A DNA stretch of 64,000 nucleotides from Thalassobaculum_A sp040219615 (GTDB lineage Bacteria; Pseudomonadota; Alphaproteobacteria; Thalassobaculales; Thalassobaculaceae). Both the position numbers and the translations under genes were made by a program. Location: positions 186,001 through 250,000 of the forward strand of contig NZ_JAVJSE010000029.1 of NCBI RefSeq assembly GCF_040219615.1. Direction: 5' to 3'. This document shows, one piece after another, positions 1-8,977 of this stretch (positions are counted from its first letter, which is position 1; every line of letters begins with the position of its first letter). The notes beneath the pieces are model-generated. The model did not search any database and was not told the origin of the DNA. It saw only the letters and a program-made list of their open reading frames with translations.

Positions 1-114
1 GTGAAGCAGATCATCTTCGTGCTGGAACCGGCGACGCTCCGGCACGGCGCCGCGGTCGACCCGCCTGCCTCGCCGGGTGTCGCCTTCGTCGAACCGCATG
101 CCCGGAGATCATGA
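1..114 (+). CDS. C-terminal end of a gene entering from the left (partial)
   Basis: Frame 1 is open from the first base to a TGA at 112-114, giving 37 residues. Third codon positions in the first 21 codons are almost all G or C, as in the other genes here, which argues for real coding sequence. I recognise no domain in so short a piece. The first codon is GTG, but nothing shows it to be the true start; the gene more likely begins outside the window. Confidence 0.4.
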   Translation: MKQIIFVLEPATLRHGAAVDPPASPGVAFVEPHARRS

Positions 115-353
115 CCGAACCGACGCCGATCCCCCCGATCGTACCCGCGCCGCCGGCGCACAGCCGCAAATCGTCACTTGGGTCATAGGCACCCGGGCGG
201 TCTACGCGCTACAATGCCGATCTGGATCGCCTGAACGGCAAGTGGATCACGCCGGCGCCAGGAGCGTCGTGCGTGTCGGACGGCAAGGTCGTCCGGCCCC
301 GCGATCTCCCGGTTTCACGGAACACGTCCGCCCCCCTGGGAGAAGAAGTCGAT

Positions 354-1166
354 ATGTCCCGAGTTGTTCTGCCCTCGGTCGCGTTCTATGTGCAGGCGGT
401 CGGCCATATGAGCCGGGCCGCCTTCAAGGCCGCCTGTGGTCGCCTCGACAACGCGGACCTGGTGAAGGGCAGCCATGCACTGCGGCGGTCGCTCGAATCC
501 GTTGGCGTCCGTTTCGAGATCTCCGGGCTGGACCGAGTCGACTGGCAGGGCGGCCCGTATGTCTTCGTCGCCAATCACATGAGCGCGCTCGAAACCCAGA
601 TCCTGCCCTCGATCCTGGAGCGCGCGGCGCCCTGCACCTTCGTGGTCAAGTCGAGCCTGCTCAGATACCCGATCCTCGGGCCGGTCCTGCGCGGCTTCGA
701 CCCGATCACCGTCGACCGCGCCGACCCGCGCACCGACCTGCGGCGGGTCATCGAAGCGGGGACCGAGCGGCTACGGCGCGGCATGTCGGTGATCGTGTTC
801 CCGCAGGCCCACCGGACCGCGACCTTCAGCCGGAAGTCCTTCAACAGCATCGGTATGCGCCTGGCCCGCGCGGCCGGTGTGCCGATGGTCCCGATCGCCC
901 TCGACACCGCGACCTGGATGCCCGGGCGGCTGATCAAGGATATCGGCTGGATCGTGCCGGAACGACCGGCGCGCTTCGCGTTCGGCGAAGCGATCGCTAC
1001 TGCCGCCGACGGCGCGACCGCCCACCGCGAGGTCATGAACTTCATCGAAGCGCGGCTGGCCGAGTGGGAGGCAATCGATTCCAACCAGCCGGCACCGATC
1101 CCGGACGATGCCGGCGACGCGCTCGCGATCCGGAGCGGCGCCGGTCCGGTGACTCCGTCGCCCTGA
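354..1166 (+). CDS. PlsC-like 1-acylglycerol-3-phosphate acyltransferase family protein with altered motifs
   Basis: A 270-residue protein of the glycerolipid acyltransferase fold, expected at the inner membrane to move an acyl chain onto a lysophospholipid or other acceptor. The usual catalytic HX4D box appears as H75-MSAL-E80 (in VANHMSALETQ), so Asp is replaced by Glu. The later acceptor-binding block, normally FPEGTRS, reads FPQAHRT. Both boxes are in the expected order and spacing. The start at 354 is chosen because GGAGAAG lies 8 bases upstream; an in-frame GTG at 273 would add 27 poorly supported residues. It stands alone, with the next gene about 90 bases on. The altered motifs suggest an unusual acceptor; the exact substrate is unknown. 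Confidence 0.75.
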   Translation: MSRVVLPSVAFYVQAVGHMSRAAFKAACGRLDNADLVKGSHALRRSLESVGVRFEISGLDRVDWQGGPYVFVANHMSALETQILPSILERAAPCTFVVKSSLLRYPILGPVLRGFDPITVDRADPRTDLRRVIEAGTERLRRGMSVIVFPQAHRTATFSRKSFNSIGMRLARAAGVPMVPIALDTATWMPGRLIKDIGWIVPERPARFAFGEAIATAADGATAHREVMNFIEARLAEWEAIDSNQPAPIPDDAGDALAIRSGAGPVTPSP

Positions 1167-1257
1167 GACTTTCGGGCTTCACAGTGCGTCCCGCATCTCC
1201 CACCCTGGTCCGGCGGCCGGTATCGACCGCATGCCCGCGCCTACGGACCATGGTGAG

Positions 1258-2436
1258 ATGACCAACGACGCCCCGCCCGAATCCGCCCCGCCCGAGTCCG
1301 CCTCACCCGAATCCGCCCCGCCTGCGCCCTCGACCGCCGCCGCATCGCCGCGGCCGGTCACCGCGAGTTCGCTGAAGATGCTGGCGCCGGACACCCGGGC
1401 CGCCATGGAGAGCGTCGGCGAGCGCCTCACCGTCGATGCCGGGACGATCCTGTTCGCCGAGGACGAACAGACCAACGAGCTGTACATCATCGAGTCCGGC
1501 AGGGTGGTCAGCTACCGGGCCGGCGGCGAGGACGACGCCGAATGGCCGGTGCTGAATCTCGGCCCGGGCGACATCGTCGGCGAGATGTCGTTCCTGGACG
1601 GCGGCGCCCGGCAGCTGAACGCCCGCGCCGAGACCGACTGCACCCTGCAGCGCATTCACCCCTTCGACCTGCTCGAGCTCGAAGGCGGCGACCATTTCTA
1701 CGACAACCTACGGGCCAGTGTCGGCATCACCGTGGTGCAACGCCTGCGGGTCGGCACCGAGTTGCACGTCGCGACCCTGCAGCACCAGCTCGAGCTGGTC
1801 CGGACCCAGAAGCAGTTCGGCCTGTTCTTCCTGTTCACGATCATGCTGTTCTCGATCGGCATGGTCGTGAACAACGTGGTCTCGACCCAGATCCTGGAGG
1901 TCGACGTCCACACTCAGCAGTTCGCCTGGCAGTACCTGCTGGTCGCGCTGGTGCCGTGCCTGGTCATCGTGTGGATGATGAAGATCCCGCTCAGCCAGAT
2001 CGGGCTGACGACCGAAGGCTTGCGGAAGTCGGTGACCGAGGGGGTCGTGGCCTCGGTGGCGGTGATGGCGCTGACCGCGGCCGCGGTGATCGGATCGCAA
2101 CTGTCGGACTCGGTGCCGGATCTCCGGTTCGCGCCGGGCTGGAGCGCGGTGCCGGGCTACCTGCTGCATTCCTTCCTGCAGGAAGTGGTGGCCCGCGGCT
2201 TCATGCAGTCGTCGATCCAGCGCTTCCTGAACGATCGGCGCGGCGTGAAGACCGTGCTGCTCACCAGCTCGGTGTTCGGGGTGTTCCACATCCACTTCGG
2301 GCTGCTGGCGGTCGTGGTGACCATTGTGGGCTGTATCGTCTTCGGCCTGTTCTACCTTCGCCACCAGAACGTCGCCGGCGTGACGCTGCTCCACTTCTTC
2401 CTGGGCGCGTGCGTGTTCTCGGTGGGGATTCTGTAG
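1258..2436 (+). CDS. cyclic-nucleotide-binding domain fused to CPBP-type intramembrane protease-like domain
   Basis: A 392-residue two-part protein. Residues about 1-35 are a Pro/Ser/Ala/Glu-rich tail with three near-identical ESAPP units. Residues about 45-155 form a cyclic-nucleotide-binding beta-roll, with the phosphate-cassette-like stretch GPGDIVGEMSFLDGGARQ. The rest is membrane-embedded, with about six to eight helices and CPBP (CAAX protease/bacteriocin-processing) motifs: LQEVVARGF in place of EExxxR, FGVFH matching FxxxH, and HFFLG where HxxxN/D is usual. Two of the three metal or catalytic motifs are therefore degenerate, and proteolytic activity is uncertain. An ATG at 1231 is an alternative start with no better ribosome site. 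Inference: a membrane protein controlled by a nucleotide or a similar ligand. Confidence 0.75.
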   Translation: MTNDAPPESAPPESASPESAPPAPSTAAASPRPVTASSLKMLAPDTRAAMESVGERLTVDAGTILFAEDEQTNELYIIESGRVVSYRAGGEDDAEWPVLNLGPGDIVGEMSFLDGGARQLNARAETDCTLQRIHPFDLLELEGGDHFYDNLRASVGITVVQRLRVGTELHVATLQHQLELVRTQKQFGLFFLFTIMLFSIGMVVNNVVSTQILEVDVHTQQFAWQYLLVALVPCLVIVWMMKIPLSQIGLTTEGLRKSVTEGVVASVAVMALTAAAVIGSQLSDSVPDLRFAPGWSAVPGYLLHSFLQEVVARGFMQSSIQRFLNDRRGVKTVLLTSSVFGVFHIHFGLLAVVVTIVGCIVFGLFYLRHQNVAGVTLLHFFLGACVFSVGIL

Positions 2437-2448
2437 CAGGGAGGGAAA

Positions 2449-2525
2449 TGGCGCACCCGACAGGATTCGAACCTGTGACCTCTGCCTTCGGAGGGCAGCA
2501 CTCTATCCAGCTGAGCTACGGGTGC
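2449..2525 (-). tRNA. tRNA-Arg (anticodon CCG)
   Basis: On the minus strand a complete cloverleaf can be read. The acceptor stem GCACCCG pairs with CGGGTGC. The D-arm begins TAGCTCAGCTGGATAGAG. The anticodon stem CTGCC/GGCAG encloses the loop CTCCGAA, giving anticodon CCG (Arg). The T-arm carries TTCGAAT. Discriminator G is followed by an encoded CCA (positions 2451-2449). No integrase or attachment-site duplication is visible next to it. Confidence 0.97.
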
Positions 2526-2596
2526 GTCAGACGGCGGAACCTAATGCGCTTCGACCGGCGGTGCAAGGCTTCAAGCGGCCCGACGGGCGGGCGCCG

Positions 2597-3568
2597 CTAC
2601 GCCGGCTTCCCCAGCGCCGGGTCGATGCGCACCGCCTCGTCCGGAGTCACCACACCGGCGGTCCCGGTGATCAGGCCGTAGGCCTGCGGCTGGCGGTGCT
2701 TGTGGAAGGCGAACACCGTCTGCTTGTACGAATTGCACAGGTCCAGGTCGCAGTCCGCCGTTATAAGCTCGTCGCCCTCGGTGACCGCCAGCGCCACGGT
2801 CTCGCCGGACGGCGCGATGATCTGGGTGCCGCCCATCTGGTGCACGCCCTCCTCGACCCCGCCCTTGGCGACCCCGACCACCCAGGTGCCGTTCTGGTAG
2901 GCGCCGGCCTGCATGACCAGGGTGTTGTGGTGCCAGGACAACGCGTCGTGCTCGGGCGCCGGCGGGTTCTGGATCGGGGTGTTGTAGCCGAGCAGCACCA
3001 TCTCGACGCCCTGCAGGCCCATGACCCGGTAGGTCTCGGGCCAGCGCCGGTCGTTGCAGATGCACATGCCGATGCGGCCGCCGAACGCCTCGGTCACCCG
3101 GAAGCCCAGGTCGCCGGGCTCGAAGTAGCGCTTCTCCAGATGCTGGAACGCCCGCCAGGGTTCGTGCTCGGCGTGGCCCGGCAGGTGGATCTTGCGGTAC
3201 TTGGCGACGATCGCGCCGCTCCGGTCGACCAGGATGGCGGTGTTGAAGCGCCGCCGGGCCCCGTCCTCGCGCAGCAGTTCGGCATAGCCGATGCTGAAGC
3301 CGATCCCCAGCCGCTTCGCCTCGTCGAACAGCGGGGCGGTCTCCGGCCCCGGCATCTCGGTCTCGTACCAGCGGTCGAGCTCCGCCTCGTCCTCAATGTA
3401 CCAGCGCGGGAAGAACGTGGTTAGCGCCAGCTCAGGGAACACCACCAGGCCGCAGCCGCGGTCCTTGGCCCGGCGCAGCAGCGCGATCAGTCGCTCGACC
3501 ACCCGGGCCCGGCTCTCGTCCCTGGCGATCGGGCCGAGCTGGGCGGCTCCGACGGTGATGATGCGCAT
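2597..3568 (-). CDS. N-carbamoyl-D-amino-acid hydrolase (nitrilase superfamily)
   Basis: A 323-residue cytosolic carbon-nitrogen hydrolase that converts N-carbamoyl-D-amino acids to D-amino acids, CO2 and ammonia. The catalytic triad falls at Glu46 (VVFPELALTTFFPR), Lys126 (KYRKIHLPG) and Cys171 (MCICNDRRW). These are the same residue numbers as in the well-studied Agrobacterium D-carbamoylase, which strongly supports the call. The ATG at 3568 is preferred over one five codons earlier because AAGGAGG sits 5 bases before it. No hydantoinase or racemase lies alongside, so the substrate may come from other pyrimidine or hydantoin breakdown. A dispersed palindromic repeat follows at 3609-3746, upstream of the start. 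Confidence 0.92.
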   Translation of the reverse strand: MRIITVGAAQLGPIARDESRARVVERLIALLRRAKDRGCGLVVFPELALTTFFPRWYIEDEAELDRWYETEMPGPETAPLFDEAKRLGIGFSIGYAELLREDGARRRFNTAILVDRSGAIVAKYRKIHLPGHAEHEPWRAFQHLEKRYFEPGDLGFRVTEAFGGRIGMCICNDRRWPETYRVMGLQGVEMVLLGYNTPIQNPPAPEHDALSWHHNTLVMQAGAYQNGTWVVGVAKGGVEEGVHQMGGTQIIAPSGETVALAVTEGDELITADCDLDLCNSYKQTVFAFHKHRQPQAYGLITGTAGVVTPDEAVRIDPALGKPA

Positions 3569-3608
3569 GACAGCCTCCTTCAACAGCGACAGGTACCACC
3601 CACCCCAT

Positions 3609-3746
3609 CGTCATCCCGGGCGACCGTGCGCAAGCAGGGGCGACCCGGGACCCACGGAGCGACGGCGGTCTGCGGCTGCGCGCGCCCGACACGGCTGGTG
3701 GGTCCCGGGTCCGCTCCGCCTTCGGCGCATCGGCCCGGAATGACGG
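3609..3746. repeat. dispersed palindromic repeat, copy 1 (arms pointing outward)
   Basis: Two inverted half-units lie in the gap between the carbamoylase start and the dioxygenase stop. The left half runs from CGTCATCCCGGG to GGGACCCACGG. The right half is its mirror, from GTGGGTCCCGGG to CCCGGAATGACGG. The same half-unit recurs in seven other gaps of the window. Confidence 0.85.
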
Positions 3747-3768
3747 CATGAGAGAGAATACGCCAGCC

Positions 3769-4608
3769 TCACACCGGCGTGTCGCCGACCAGCGTAATGC
3801 GGTGCATCAGCCGGCGGAAGCCGTGATAGTCGTTGATCGGGTTGTGCTGGGTGCAGCGGTTGTCCCAGAACGCCACCGAGCCCTTCTTCCACCGGAACCG
3901 GCAGGTGAACTCGGACTTCACCTGGTGCCGGAACAGGAAGTCCAGGATCGGCTGGCTTTCCTCCTCGGTCATGCCCTCGAAATGCGTGGTGTGGGCGACG
4001 TTGACGTACAGCGCCTTGCGGCCGGTCTCCGGATGGGTGCGAACCACCGGGTGGCGCGACACCAGCTCGTCGCCCTTCAGGCCGGCCGAGGAGTGCTTCA
4101 TCATGTCGGTGCGGGTTTTCTGGACCGCGCCCTTGCCGGAGATGTGCACGGCGCTCAGGCCGTCGAGGAAGTTCCGGAGCGGCGCCGACAGGGTCTCGTA
4201 GGCCAGGTACTGGTTGGCGAACTCGGTGTCGCCGCCATAGGGGGGGATCTCGATGCCGTACAGGATCGTGCCCATCGGCGGGGTCTGCTGGTAGACCGTG
4301 TCGGAGTGCCAGAGTCCGCCGAAGTTGCTGCGGTCCTCCTCCTTCTTGAGGATCGGCGTGATCTCCGGGTGGGTGTCCAGCCCCTTCACGAACGGATAGA
4401 CCATCGGCTCGCCGAACCGGGTCGCGAAGGCCAGGAACCGGTCGGGCGTGAATTCCTGGTCGCGGAAGAAGATCACCAGGTGGTCGAGCAGCGCCTGGCG
4501 GATCGCCCCGACCGTGTCGTCGGACAGGTCCTGCGCCAGGTCGACCCCGGCGATCTCGGCCCCGATGGCGCCGGCGACCGGGCTGACGGCAATGCTGTTC
4601 TGGCGCAT
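3769..4608 (-). CDS. TauD/TfdA-family Fe(II)/2-oxoglutarate dioxygenase
   Basis: A 279-residue cytosolic dioxygenase of the taurine/2,4-D/alkylsulfonate group, which hydroxylates a small substrate while decarboxylating 2-oxoglutarate. The iron facial triad is His101-x-Asp103 (GLWHSDTVY) with the distal His255 (WDNRCTQHNPIND). An Arg near 266-270 is the expected 2-oxoglutarate anchor. Length and motif spacing match the family. There is no adjacent sulfonate transporter, so the substrate cannot be named; taurine itself is only one possibility. It stands alone, with a repeat beyond its 3' end and a divergent MetX-like gene upstream. Confidence 0.9.
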   Translation of the reverse strand: MRQNSIAVSPVAGAIGAEIAGVDLAQDLSDDTVGAIRQALLDHLVIFFRDQEFTPDRFLAFATRFGEPMVYPFVKGLDTHPEITPILKKEEDRSNFGGLWHSDTVYQQTPPMGTILYGIEIPPYGGDTEFANQYLAYETLSAPLRNFLDGLSAVHISGKGAVQKTRTDMMKHSSAGLKGDELVSRHPVVRTHPETGRKALYVNVAHTTHFEGMTEEESQPILDFLFRHQVKSEFTCRFRWKKGSVAFWDNRCTQHNPINDYHGFRRLMHRITLVGDTPV

Positions 4609-4717
4609 GGAAATCCTCTCCTGGATGCCCGCATTCGCCGGATGCTAGCGCGAGTGCGGGGCGCGGCCTACCGTAAGCCCTGCAAAGCGGCATGGCGAAA
4701 CGCGAAAGGATGCGGGA

Positions 4718-5731
4718 ATGGCTGACGCCCAGGTGTTCGAGCTCGGTGCCCTCCGGCTGCAGAAGGGGATGACGGTGCCGGACGCCCGGATCGTCTACCG
4801 GACCTACGGCACCCTGGCGCCCGACAAGTCCAACGTCGTGCTGTACCCGACCTCCTACGGCGCCCAGCACACCGACACCGAGTGGCTGATCGCGCCCGAC
4901 CGCGTGCTCGACCCCGGCCGCTGGTTCGTGGTGATCCCGAACATGTTCACCAACGGGCTGTCGACCTCGCCAGGCACCATGGCCGAGCCGTTCGGCCACG
5001 GCCGGTTCCCGGACTTCACCCATTGGGACAACGTGCACGCCCAGAAACGGCTGCTGGAGGAGGTGTTCGGGATCGAGCGGATCGCGCTGGCCTACGGCTG
5101 GTCGATGGGCGGCCAGCAGGCCCTGCACTGGGGCGCGATCTTCCCCGACCGGGTCGAACGGATCGTGGCGGTCTGCACCTCGGCCCGCACCTCGGTGCAC
5201 AACAAGGTGTTCCTCGAGGGCGTGCGGGCCACCCTGACCGCCGACGCCGCCTGGCGCGGCTCGTACTTCGAGGGCCGGCCGGTCACCGGCCTGCGCGCCA
5301 TGGGCCGGGTCTATGCCGGCTGGGCGATGAGCCAGGCCTTCTACCGCGAGAAGCTGTACCTGCAGGCCGGGTTCAGCGACCTGGAGGACTGGCTGGTGCG
5401 CAGCTGGGAGGCCAACTTCCTGCGCCGCAACGGCGACGACCTGGTGGCCAGTCTGAAGACCTGGGAGCTGTCGGACATCAGCGACAACGAGATCTACCGT
5501 GGCGACCTCGACGCCGCGCTCGGCGCGATCACCGCGAAGTCCATCATCATGCCGTCGCGCACCGACCTGTACTTCACACCCGAGGACAGCGCGGCCGAGA
5601 CCGCCAGGATGCCGAACGCCGAGTTCCGACCGATCGAGTCGATCTGGGGCCACCGCGCCGGCAACCCGGCGCTGAACCCCGAGGACATGCGGTTCCTGCG
5701 CAAGGCGGTGGACGACCTGACGACATGCTGA
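4718..5731 (+). CDS. alpha/beta-fold hydrolase of the homoserine O-acetyltransferase (MetX) family
   Basis: A 337-residue alpha/beta hydrolase-fold protein. The nucleophile elbow is YGWSMGGQQAL, with Ser in GxSxGG. The acid is Asp in SRTDLYFTPED near 285 and the His is in IWGHRAGNP near 311, all in the order typical of MetX-like acyltransferases. MetX forms O-acyl-homoserine for methionine synthesis. True MetX proteins are somewhat longer, and no met genes are nearby, so a paralogous hydrolase or acyltransferase is as likely. It is divergent from the TauD-type dioxygenase, with 109 bases between the starts. Confidence 0.75.
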   Translation: MADAQVFELGALRLQKGMTVPDARIVYRTYGTLAPDKSNVVLYPTSYGAQHTDTEWLIAPDRVLDPGRWFVVIPNMFTNGLSTSPGTMAEPFGHGRFPDFTHWDNVHAQKRLLEEVFGIERIALAYGWSMGGQQALHWGAIFPDRVERIVAVCTSARTSVHNKVFLEGVRATLTADAAWRGSYFEGRPVTGLRAMGRVYAGWAMSQAFYREKLYLQAGFSDLEDWLVRSWEANFLRRNGDDLVASLKTWELSDISDNEIYRGDLDAALGAITAKSIIMPSRTDLYFTPEDSAAETARMPNAEFRPIESIWGHRAGNPALNPEDMRFLRKAVDDLTTC

Positions 5732-5830
5732 TCGACGATCAAAGGTACATGCCCTCGTCATATTTTCAATGTAGGGTATGCGTCTCGGCCAAGCGGCGGC
5801 CGACCGCGGAAGCATCGGGCGGAGGGCGCC

Positions 5831-6943
5831 ATGAGACTGGCGGTCTACAACGTCGAGAACCTGTTCGACCGGGCCAAGGCGATGAACCTGGAGACCTGGG
5901 ACGAGGGCAGGCCGATCCTGGAGGCGTTCGCCGAACTCGCCGGTCTGCTCGGCGCAGTGACCTACACGCCGGCCGACCGGCAGCGCATGGTCGTCCTGTT
6001 CGAAAGGCTCGGCCTGGAGAAGTCCGACACCGGGCCGTTCGTGATCCTGCGGCGCAACCGCGGCGGGCTGGTCAGGCGCCCGCGCGCCGGCGGGATCGAG
6101 ATCACCGCCGACGGCCGGGCCGACTGGATCGGCTCGCTCGAGCTGCGCGACGAACCGATCAACGAGCATGCCATCCGCAACACCGCGCGGGTGATCCGCG
6201 ACCTGCAGGCCGACGTCCTGGGCGTGGTCGAGGCCGAGAACCGGCCCGCCCTGGCGGCCTTCAACGACGAGATCCTGCCGGTGGTCCAGGGTGACCCGTT
6301 CCGGCATGTCATGCTGATCGACGGCAACGACGAGCGCGGCATCGACGTCGGGCTGATGACCGGCGCCGGGTTTCCGATCGGCCTGATGCGCAGCCATGTC
6401 GACGACCGGCTGGCGAACGGCGCGACGGTGTTCTCCCGCGACTGCCCCGAGTTCTACATCGCGACCCCGAACGGCAATCGGCTGGTGGTCCTGCTCAACC
6501 ACCTGAAGAGCAAGGGCTACGGCGGAACCGCGGCCTCGAACGCCCGGCGCCGGGCCCAGGCCGAGCGGGTCGCGGCGATCTACCGGGATCTGGCGGCCGC
6601 CGGCGAGACATACGTCGCGGTGATGGGCGACATGAACGACGTGCCCGGCAGCGACCCGCTGCAGCCGCTGATCGCCGGCACCGGCCTGACCGACGTGTTC
6701 GCGCACCCGGCGTTCGACGACGGCGGGTATCCGGGCACCTACGGGCTGTGCAACGCCGCCAACAAGATCGACTACATCCTGCTGTCGCCCGACCTCTACG
6801 ACCGCGTCCGGAATACCGGCGTGCACCGGACCGGCATGTGGCCGGGCAGCCGGCCGAGGCGCTGGGACAGCTATCCCGAGGTGCGGAAGCCGCGCGACGC
6901 CGCCTCCGATCACGCGGCACTCTGGGTCGACCTCGACATCTGA
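5831..6943 (+). CDS. endonuclease/exonuclease/phosphatase (EEP) family protein
   Basis: A 370-residue metal-dependent phosphodiesterase fold. It opens with the strand AVYNVENLFD (Asn binds metal). It later shows VVEAENR (metal Glu), LLNHLKSKG (catalytic His), MGDMNDVPGSDPL (Asp/Asn pair) and closes with SDHAALWVDLDI (catalytic Asp-His). All landmarks of an active EEP enzyme are present. There is no signal peptide, so it is probably cytosolic. The substrate (nucleic acid, sugar phosphate or phospholipid) cannot be told from sequence. The SD-like GGAGGG stands 6 bases before the ATG. Confidence 0.85.
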   Translation: MRLAVYNVENLFDRAKAMNLETWDEGRPILEAFAELAGLLGAVTYTPADRQRMVVLFERLGLEKSDTGPFVILRRNRGGLVRRPRAGGIEITADGRADWIGSLELRDEPINEHAIRNTARVIRDLQADVLGVVEAENRPALAAFNDEILPVVQGDPFRHVMLIDGNDERGIDVGLMTGAGFPIGLMRSHVDDRLANGATVFSRDCPEFYIATPNGNRLVVLLNHLKSKGYGGTAASNARRRAQAERVAAIYRDLAAAGETYVAVMGDMNDVPGSDPLQPLIAGTGLTDVFAHPAFDDGGYPGTYGLCNAANKIDYILLSPDLYDRVRNTGVHRTGMWPGSRPRRWDSYPEVRKPRDAASDHAALWVDLDI

Positions 6944-7081
6944 GCCGGTCACACGGTCGGCCGGCCAAACGCCGGGGGCGCAAACCACCCGCGCTACAGC
7001 TATCCGCTTGCACGAAGACGGCTTTTGGCCCGGAATGCGGCATGGGATGCGCCCCGCGTCCCGCCAGCCGAGCCGAACGCG

Positions 7082-8080
7082 ATGGACACCCGCCCGGCGG
7101 CTACGACCGCCGCTCCGCCAGCGTCCGACACCGCCGCCGACCGGCCGCTGCTGGCGATCGGGCTGCTGCTGGGCGCCAATTTCGTGTTCACCGCCATGGA
7201 CGGCTTCGCCAAGGGGCTGGCCGGCGCCGGCATGGCGGCCGAGCAGATCATCCTGCTGCGCTACGCCCTGGTCACCGCCCTGCTGCTGCCGGCGGTGCTG
7301 CGGCACTGGGGCGGCAAGCCCTGGCGGACCGGGCGCCCGGTCGCCCATGTGGTGCGCGGCGTGCTGCTGATCGGCTCGGCGACCCTGTTCGTCCACGCCA
7401 TGACCCACCTGCCGCTGGAGACCGCCACCGCCATCGGCTTCGTGTCGCCGCTCTACGTGACGGCGCTGTCGATCCCGTTCCTGGGCGAGAAGGTCGGGGT
7501 CCGACGCTGGGCCGCGGTCGGCGCCGGCTTCCTCGGCGTGCTGATGATCCTGCGGCCGGGCTCCGACGAGTTCCAGCTGGCCATGCTGATCCCGCTGGTG
7601 TCGTCGCTGTGCTGGGCCGTCGGCCTGATCATCACCCGGCAGATGCGCGGCACCGAGCGGCCGCTGACCATCCTGATCTGGTCGACCGGCGCCGGCCTGG
7701 TCGCGATCGCGCCGCTCGGCATCGTCGACTGGCAGACCCCGAGCCTGCGGGACTGGGCGTTCCTGACCGCCATCGCCGCCTGCCACGTCGCCGGTCAGTA
7801 CCTGACGATCCGGGCCTTCATGCTGGCCTCGGCCTCGCTGATCGCGCCGTTCTCCTACAGCACCCTGCTGTGGGCCATGCTGATCGGCGCCTTCGCCTTC
7901 GGCTCCTACCCGGACACGGCGACCCTGGCCGGCGCCGGGCTGCTGGTCGCCGCCGGCATCTATGTCTGGCACCGCGAGCGCAAGGTCACCGGCAAGCCGA
8001 CCAACCCGGGCGGCTCGATCGCCGAGGTCGCGGCGGTTGAGGTCGAGGCGGAGGTCGGGGACGAAGCGGAGCCTCGATAG
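7082..8080 (+). CDS. EamA/DMT-family inner-membrane transporter
   Basis: A 332-residue protein with ten predicted hydrophobic helices arranged as two EamA repeats, each with the family's small-residue-rich first helix and a conserved GE(K/R)-type loop (PFLGEKVGVRRWAAV). Such drug/metabolite transporters export or exchange amino acids, nucleosides or other small molecules. The substrate is not predictable. The ATG at 7082 is preferred to an upstream TTG at 7025, because the extra residues are neither hydrophobic nor family-like. The 3' end lies four bases from the stop of the convergent RpiR regulator. Confidence 0.85.
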   Translation: MDTRPAATTAAPPASDTAADRPLLAIGLLLGANFVFTAMDGFAKGLAGAGMAAEQIILLRYALVTALLLPAVLRHWGGKPWRTGRPVAHVVRGVLLIGSATLFVHAMTHLPLETATAIGFVSPLYVTALSIPFLGEKVGVRRWAAVGAGFLGVLMILRPGSDEFQLAMLIPLVSSLCWAVGLIITRQMRGTERPLTILIWSTGAGLVAIAPLGIVDWQTPSLRDWAFLTAIAACHVAGQYLTIRAFMLASASLIAPFSYSTLLWAMLIGAFAFGSYPDTATLAGAGLLVAAGIYVWHRERKVTGKPTNPGGSIAEVAAVEVEAEVGDEAEPR

Positions 8081-8083
8081 CCG

Positions 8084-8962
8084 CTACAGCGCCAGATCCG
8101 GGCCCGCAACCTCGGCGCGCAGCCGGTTCAGGTCGCGCAGCGACTCCAGCGTGGCATCGGGGCGACGGGCCGCGACGCCGACCAGCAGTGCCTCCACGAA
8201 GGCGAGCGTGGCGGTGTGCAGGCTGATGGTGTCGGCCCGGCCGCGCGGAATGTCGAGCACCAGGCCGGCGCGGCCGCCGATCGCCGGGCCCAGGCTGTCG
8301 GTCATCAGGACGGTCGCCAGCCCGAGCTCGTCGGCCCGGTCGAACACCGCCCTGAGCTCCGGATAGACCCGGCCGTAGGCCATGACCAGCAGCAGGTCGC
8401 CGCGCCGCAGCCGCAGCAGCCGGTCGGCCAGCAGCAGCCCGGTGTCGGCCAGCACCAGCGGGTCGAGCCCGAAGCGGCCGAGCTGGATGGCGAGATACCC
8501 TGCGATCGCGCTCGACGGGCCGATGCCGAAGATCGCGACCCGCTCGGCCGCCAGCACGTGATCGACCGTGGCGCGGAACTGCGCGGGCGAGACACTGCGC
8601 TTCAGCGAGGCGATCGCCTCGGCGTGCAGGTCGAGGGTGGCGGCGAAGGCGGCGTTCGGGTCGTCCCCGACGTCCTGCAGGGCGCGGGCGACCCGGCCGG
8701 CGGGGCTCAGGTCCCGGCGCAGCTCATCGGCGAGATCGCGGCGCAACGCATCGAGCCCGTCGTAGCCGAGGGCCTTGGCGGCCCGGACCACCGTCGCATC
8801 GCTGGTGCCGGCCTTGCGGGCCAGCGCCACGGCCGACGCCAGCAGCACTTCCTCGCGATGGCCGGCGAAGTACAGCGCGACCCGCCGCTCGGCGGGCGTC
8901 AGCCGGCCGGCGGTGGCCTGGACACGAGCCGCGAAGCCGGCATCGGGGGAGCCTGTTGACAT
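8084..8962 (-). CDS. RpiR-family transcriptional regulator (HTH + SIS)
   Basis: A 292-residue DNA-binding regulator. An N-terminal RpiR helix-turn-helix (about residues 15-80, including LARKAGTSDATVVRAAKALG) is followed by a sugar-isomerase SIS domain (about 120-250) that binds a phosphosugar or similar ligand (AERVAIFGIGPSSAIAGY). The ATG at 8962 is chosen over in-frame starts at 9007 and 9061 because those would run through the direct repeats at 8978-9021, which look like an operator. It is divergent from the FTR1-like gene, which it probably controls together with itself. The ligand is unknown. Confidence 0.85.
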   Translation of the reverse strand: MSTGSPDAGFAARVQATAGRLTPAERRVALYFAGHREEVLLASAVALARKAGTSDATVVRAAKALGYDGLDALRRDLADELRRDLSPAGRVARALQDVGDDPNAAFAATLDLHAEAIASLKRSVSPAQFRATVDHVLAAERVAIFGIGPSSAIAGYLAIQLGRFGLDPLVLADTGLLLADRLLRLRRGDLLLVMAYGRVYPELRAVFDRADELGLATVLMTDSLGPAIGGRAGLVLDIPRGRADTISLHTATLAFVEALLVGVAARRPDATLESLRDLNRLRAEVAGPDLAL

Positions 8963-8977
8963 CGATGTCGCACTCAC

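Noticed and set aside
111..188. Small ATG frame of 25 codons overlapping the stop of the left-edge gene
   Set aside because: Only Pro/Ile-rich residues, no ribosome site, no recognisable pattern.
2449..2525. tRNA-Arg as an integration site of a genomic island
   Set aside because: No duplicated tRNA 3' end, integrase or foreign-looking genes on either side.
3611..7972. Very long antisense open frame, more than 1,400 codons, across several genes
   Set aside because: In such GC-rich DNA stops are rare on the opposite strand. It covers well-supported genes and its translation is low-complexity Arg/Ala/Gly/Gln-rich.
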